A DNA stretch of 5,818 nt from contig CAUJKG010000230.1 of the NCBI GenBank assembly GCA_963205465.1, positions 1-5,818 on the forward strand, written 5' to 3'. Made by a program: the position numbers and the translations under genes. Of this stretch, positions 5,045-5,818 are shown piece after piece (position 1 is the first letter of the stretch; every line of letters begins with the position of its first letter). The notes below the pieces were generated by a model, which worked only from the letters and a program-made list of their open reading frames with translations, did not search any database and was not told the DNA's origin. This DNA is from Pseudomonadota bacterium. Lineage in GTDB: Bacteria > Pseudomonadota > Alphaproteobacteria > Rhizobiales > Xanthobacteraceae.

Positions 5045-5818
5045 ATGTATCGCCAGCTCGACTATCAAGACCGCGTACTCTCGACGCTTGACGCCTATCT
5101 CGACCTCTTGAAGGAAAAGAAGGTGCGCGCGGACAAGGTGGCGGCGCTTGCGGCGCAAGACCCCGACCTCGGCCTCGCCATACCGGACTTCGCAAAAGAG
5201 GCTTGGGAAGCGCTGAAAGCGGCAGGTAAACTGCCCGCTTCCCGCGCGGCCATTCCGTTCTCGCCTCGCATCGACGGCTGCGAGCGCCCTGTGCCCAATG
5301 CGGTGCTAAAAGTGCCGACAGGCGGCGGCAAGACGTGGCTCGCCGTCTCCGCCGTATCGCGGGTGATGGGCCGTTATCTCGACCGCAACACCGGCTTCGT
5401 CCTGTGGATCGTGCCGAACGAGGCGATTTACACGCAGACGCTCAAGCACCTGAAAGATCGTCAGCATCCCTATCGCCAAGCGCTCGACCGCGCGGCGGCG
5501 GGGCGCGTGAAGATCATGGAGAAGACCGACCGGCTCGATGCGCGGGACGTGGAAACCAACCTCTGCGTCATGTTGCTGATGCTGCAATCCGCGAACCGCG
5601 AGACGCAGGATTCCCTGAAGATGTTTCAGGACCGGGGCGATGTGCACGGCTTCTTCCCGCCAGAAGGAGAACAACAGGCGCATCAGGCCGCCATCGACCG
5701 CACGCCGAACCTCTCCGCCTATACGGGTATGTTCCCGATGGTGAAGGATTCCCTCGGGAACGCGCTTCGGGTCATCCGCCCTGTGGTCGTTATGGACGAA
5801 GGGCACCGTGCTATTTCC
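5045..5818 (+). CDS. res: Type III restriction subunit Res (SF2 helicase-nuclease), C-terminally cut by the window
   Basis: 258 residues are visible; full-length Res proteins are about 900-1000, so the later helicase motifs and the C-terminal nuclease domain are out of view. Res hydrolyses ATP to move or switch along DNA after Mod recognises its site, and cuts when two complexes meet. The start MYRQLDYQDRVL has GGAG seven nt upstream; an ATG at 5041 overlapping the mod stop is in the wrong frame. The Walker A motif PTGGGKT (91-97) is preceded by LKV, motif Ia is within WIVPNEAIYTQT (121-132), and Walker B is VVVMDEGH (247-254), a DExH-type box. It follows mod by 4 nt, so the two are co-transcribed. 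The region 140-240 between motif Ia and the DEGH box is typical of the family. Some related proteins are annotated only as DEAD/DEAH helicases; the mod neighbour decides the call. Confidence 0.92.
   Translation, partial: MYRQLDYQDRVLSTLDAYLDLLKEKKVRADKVAALAAQDPDLGLAIPDFAKEAWEALKAAGKLPASRAAIPFSPRIDGCERPVPNAVLKVPTGGGKTWLAVSAVSRVMGRYLDRNTGFVLWIVPNEAIYTQTLKHLKDRQHPYRQALDRAAAGRVKIMEKTDRLDARDVETNLCVMLLMLQSANRETQDSLKMFQDRGDVHGFFPPEGEQQAHQAAIDRTPNLSAYTGMFPMVKDSLGNALRVIRPVVVMDEGHRAIS

Noticed and set aside
4692..5195. 167-aa minus-strand frame opposite the mod-res junction
   Set aside because: Arg/Pro/Ser-rich shadow of two well-supported genes on the other strand.
5306..5806. 166-aa minus-strand frame opposite res
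   Set aside because: The opposite strand encodes Walker A and DEGH motifs of Res; this frame is the usual antisense shadow in GC-rich DNA.

Overview
The window is GC-rich and reads as the accessory part of a proteobacterial conjugative element (an integrative conjugative element or a plasmid). An alphaproteobacterial host, perhaps a sphingomonad-like one, is my guess from composition and codon use; no rRNA or housekeeping gene is present to confirm it. Two modules meet here: the edge of a conjugation gene cluster on the left, and a type III restriction-modification operon on the right that runs off the window.

Left part, minus strand (1-1604): a 161-aa protein with a probable ribbon-helix-helix core is translationally coupled (TGATG) to a VirD4/TraG-type coupling protein. 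The coupling protein has a signal peptide and an enlarged periplasmic part, and is cut by the window start. The gap at 1605-1841 carries a perfect palindrome over the leftward gene's promoter region, two nested inverted repeats, and a GC-rich leader for a small rightward gene. It is a candidate operator or oriT region.

Middle (1842-2927): a 117-aa rightward protein of unknown function converges, across a hairpin, with a 120-aa leftward protein whose N-terminus is MGLDMY. Upstream of the latter lies what I consider the most notable object in the window, a roughly 180-nt leader on the minus strand. It can fold into nested long-range helices with UUCG-type hairpins, and its outermost helix would pair with the gene's own Shine-Dalgarno sequence. 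It looks like a cis-acting RNA switch. A 19-bp palindrome at 2847-2865 lies where candidate promoters for this leader and for the rightward operon meet back to back.

Right part, plus strand (2928-5818): a HigA/VapI-like XRE regulator with no HigB toxin, then a type III DNA methyltransferase (mod), then the start of a Res helicase-nuclease subunit. The first two genes overlap by ATGA and the third starts 4 nt after the mod stop, so they probably form one operon. The XRE protein may act as its controller. The central part of mod has AT-rich patches consistent with exchange of the target-recognition domain.

I found no tRNA, rRNA, CRISPR array, transposase or integrase.
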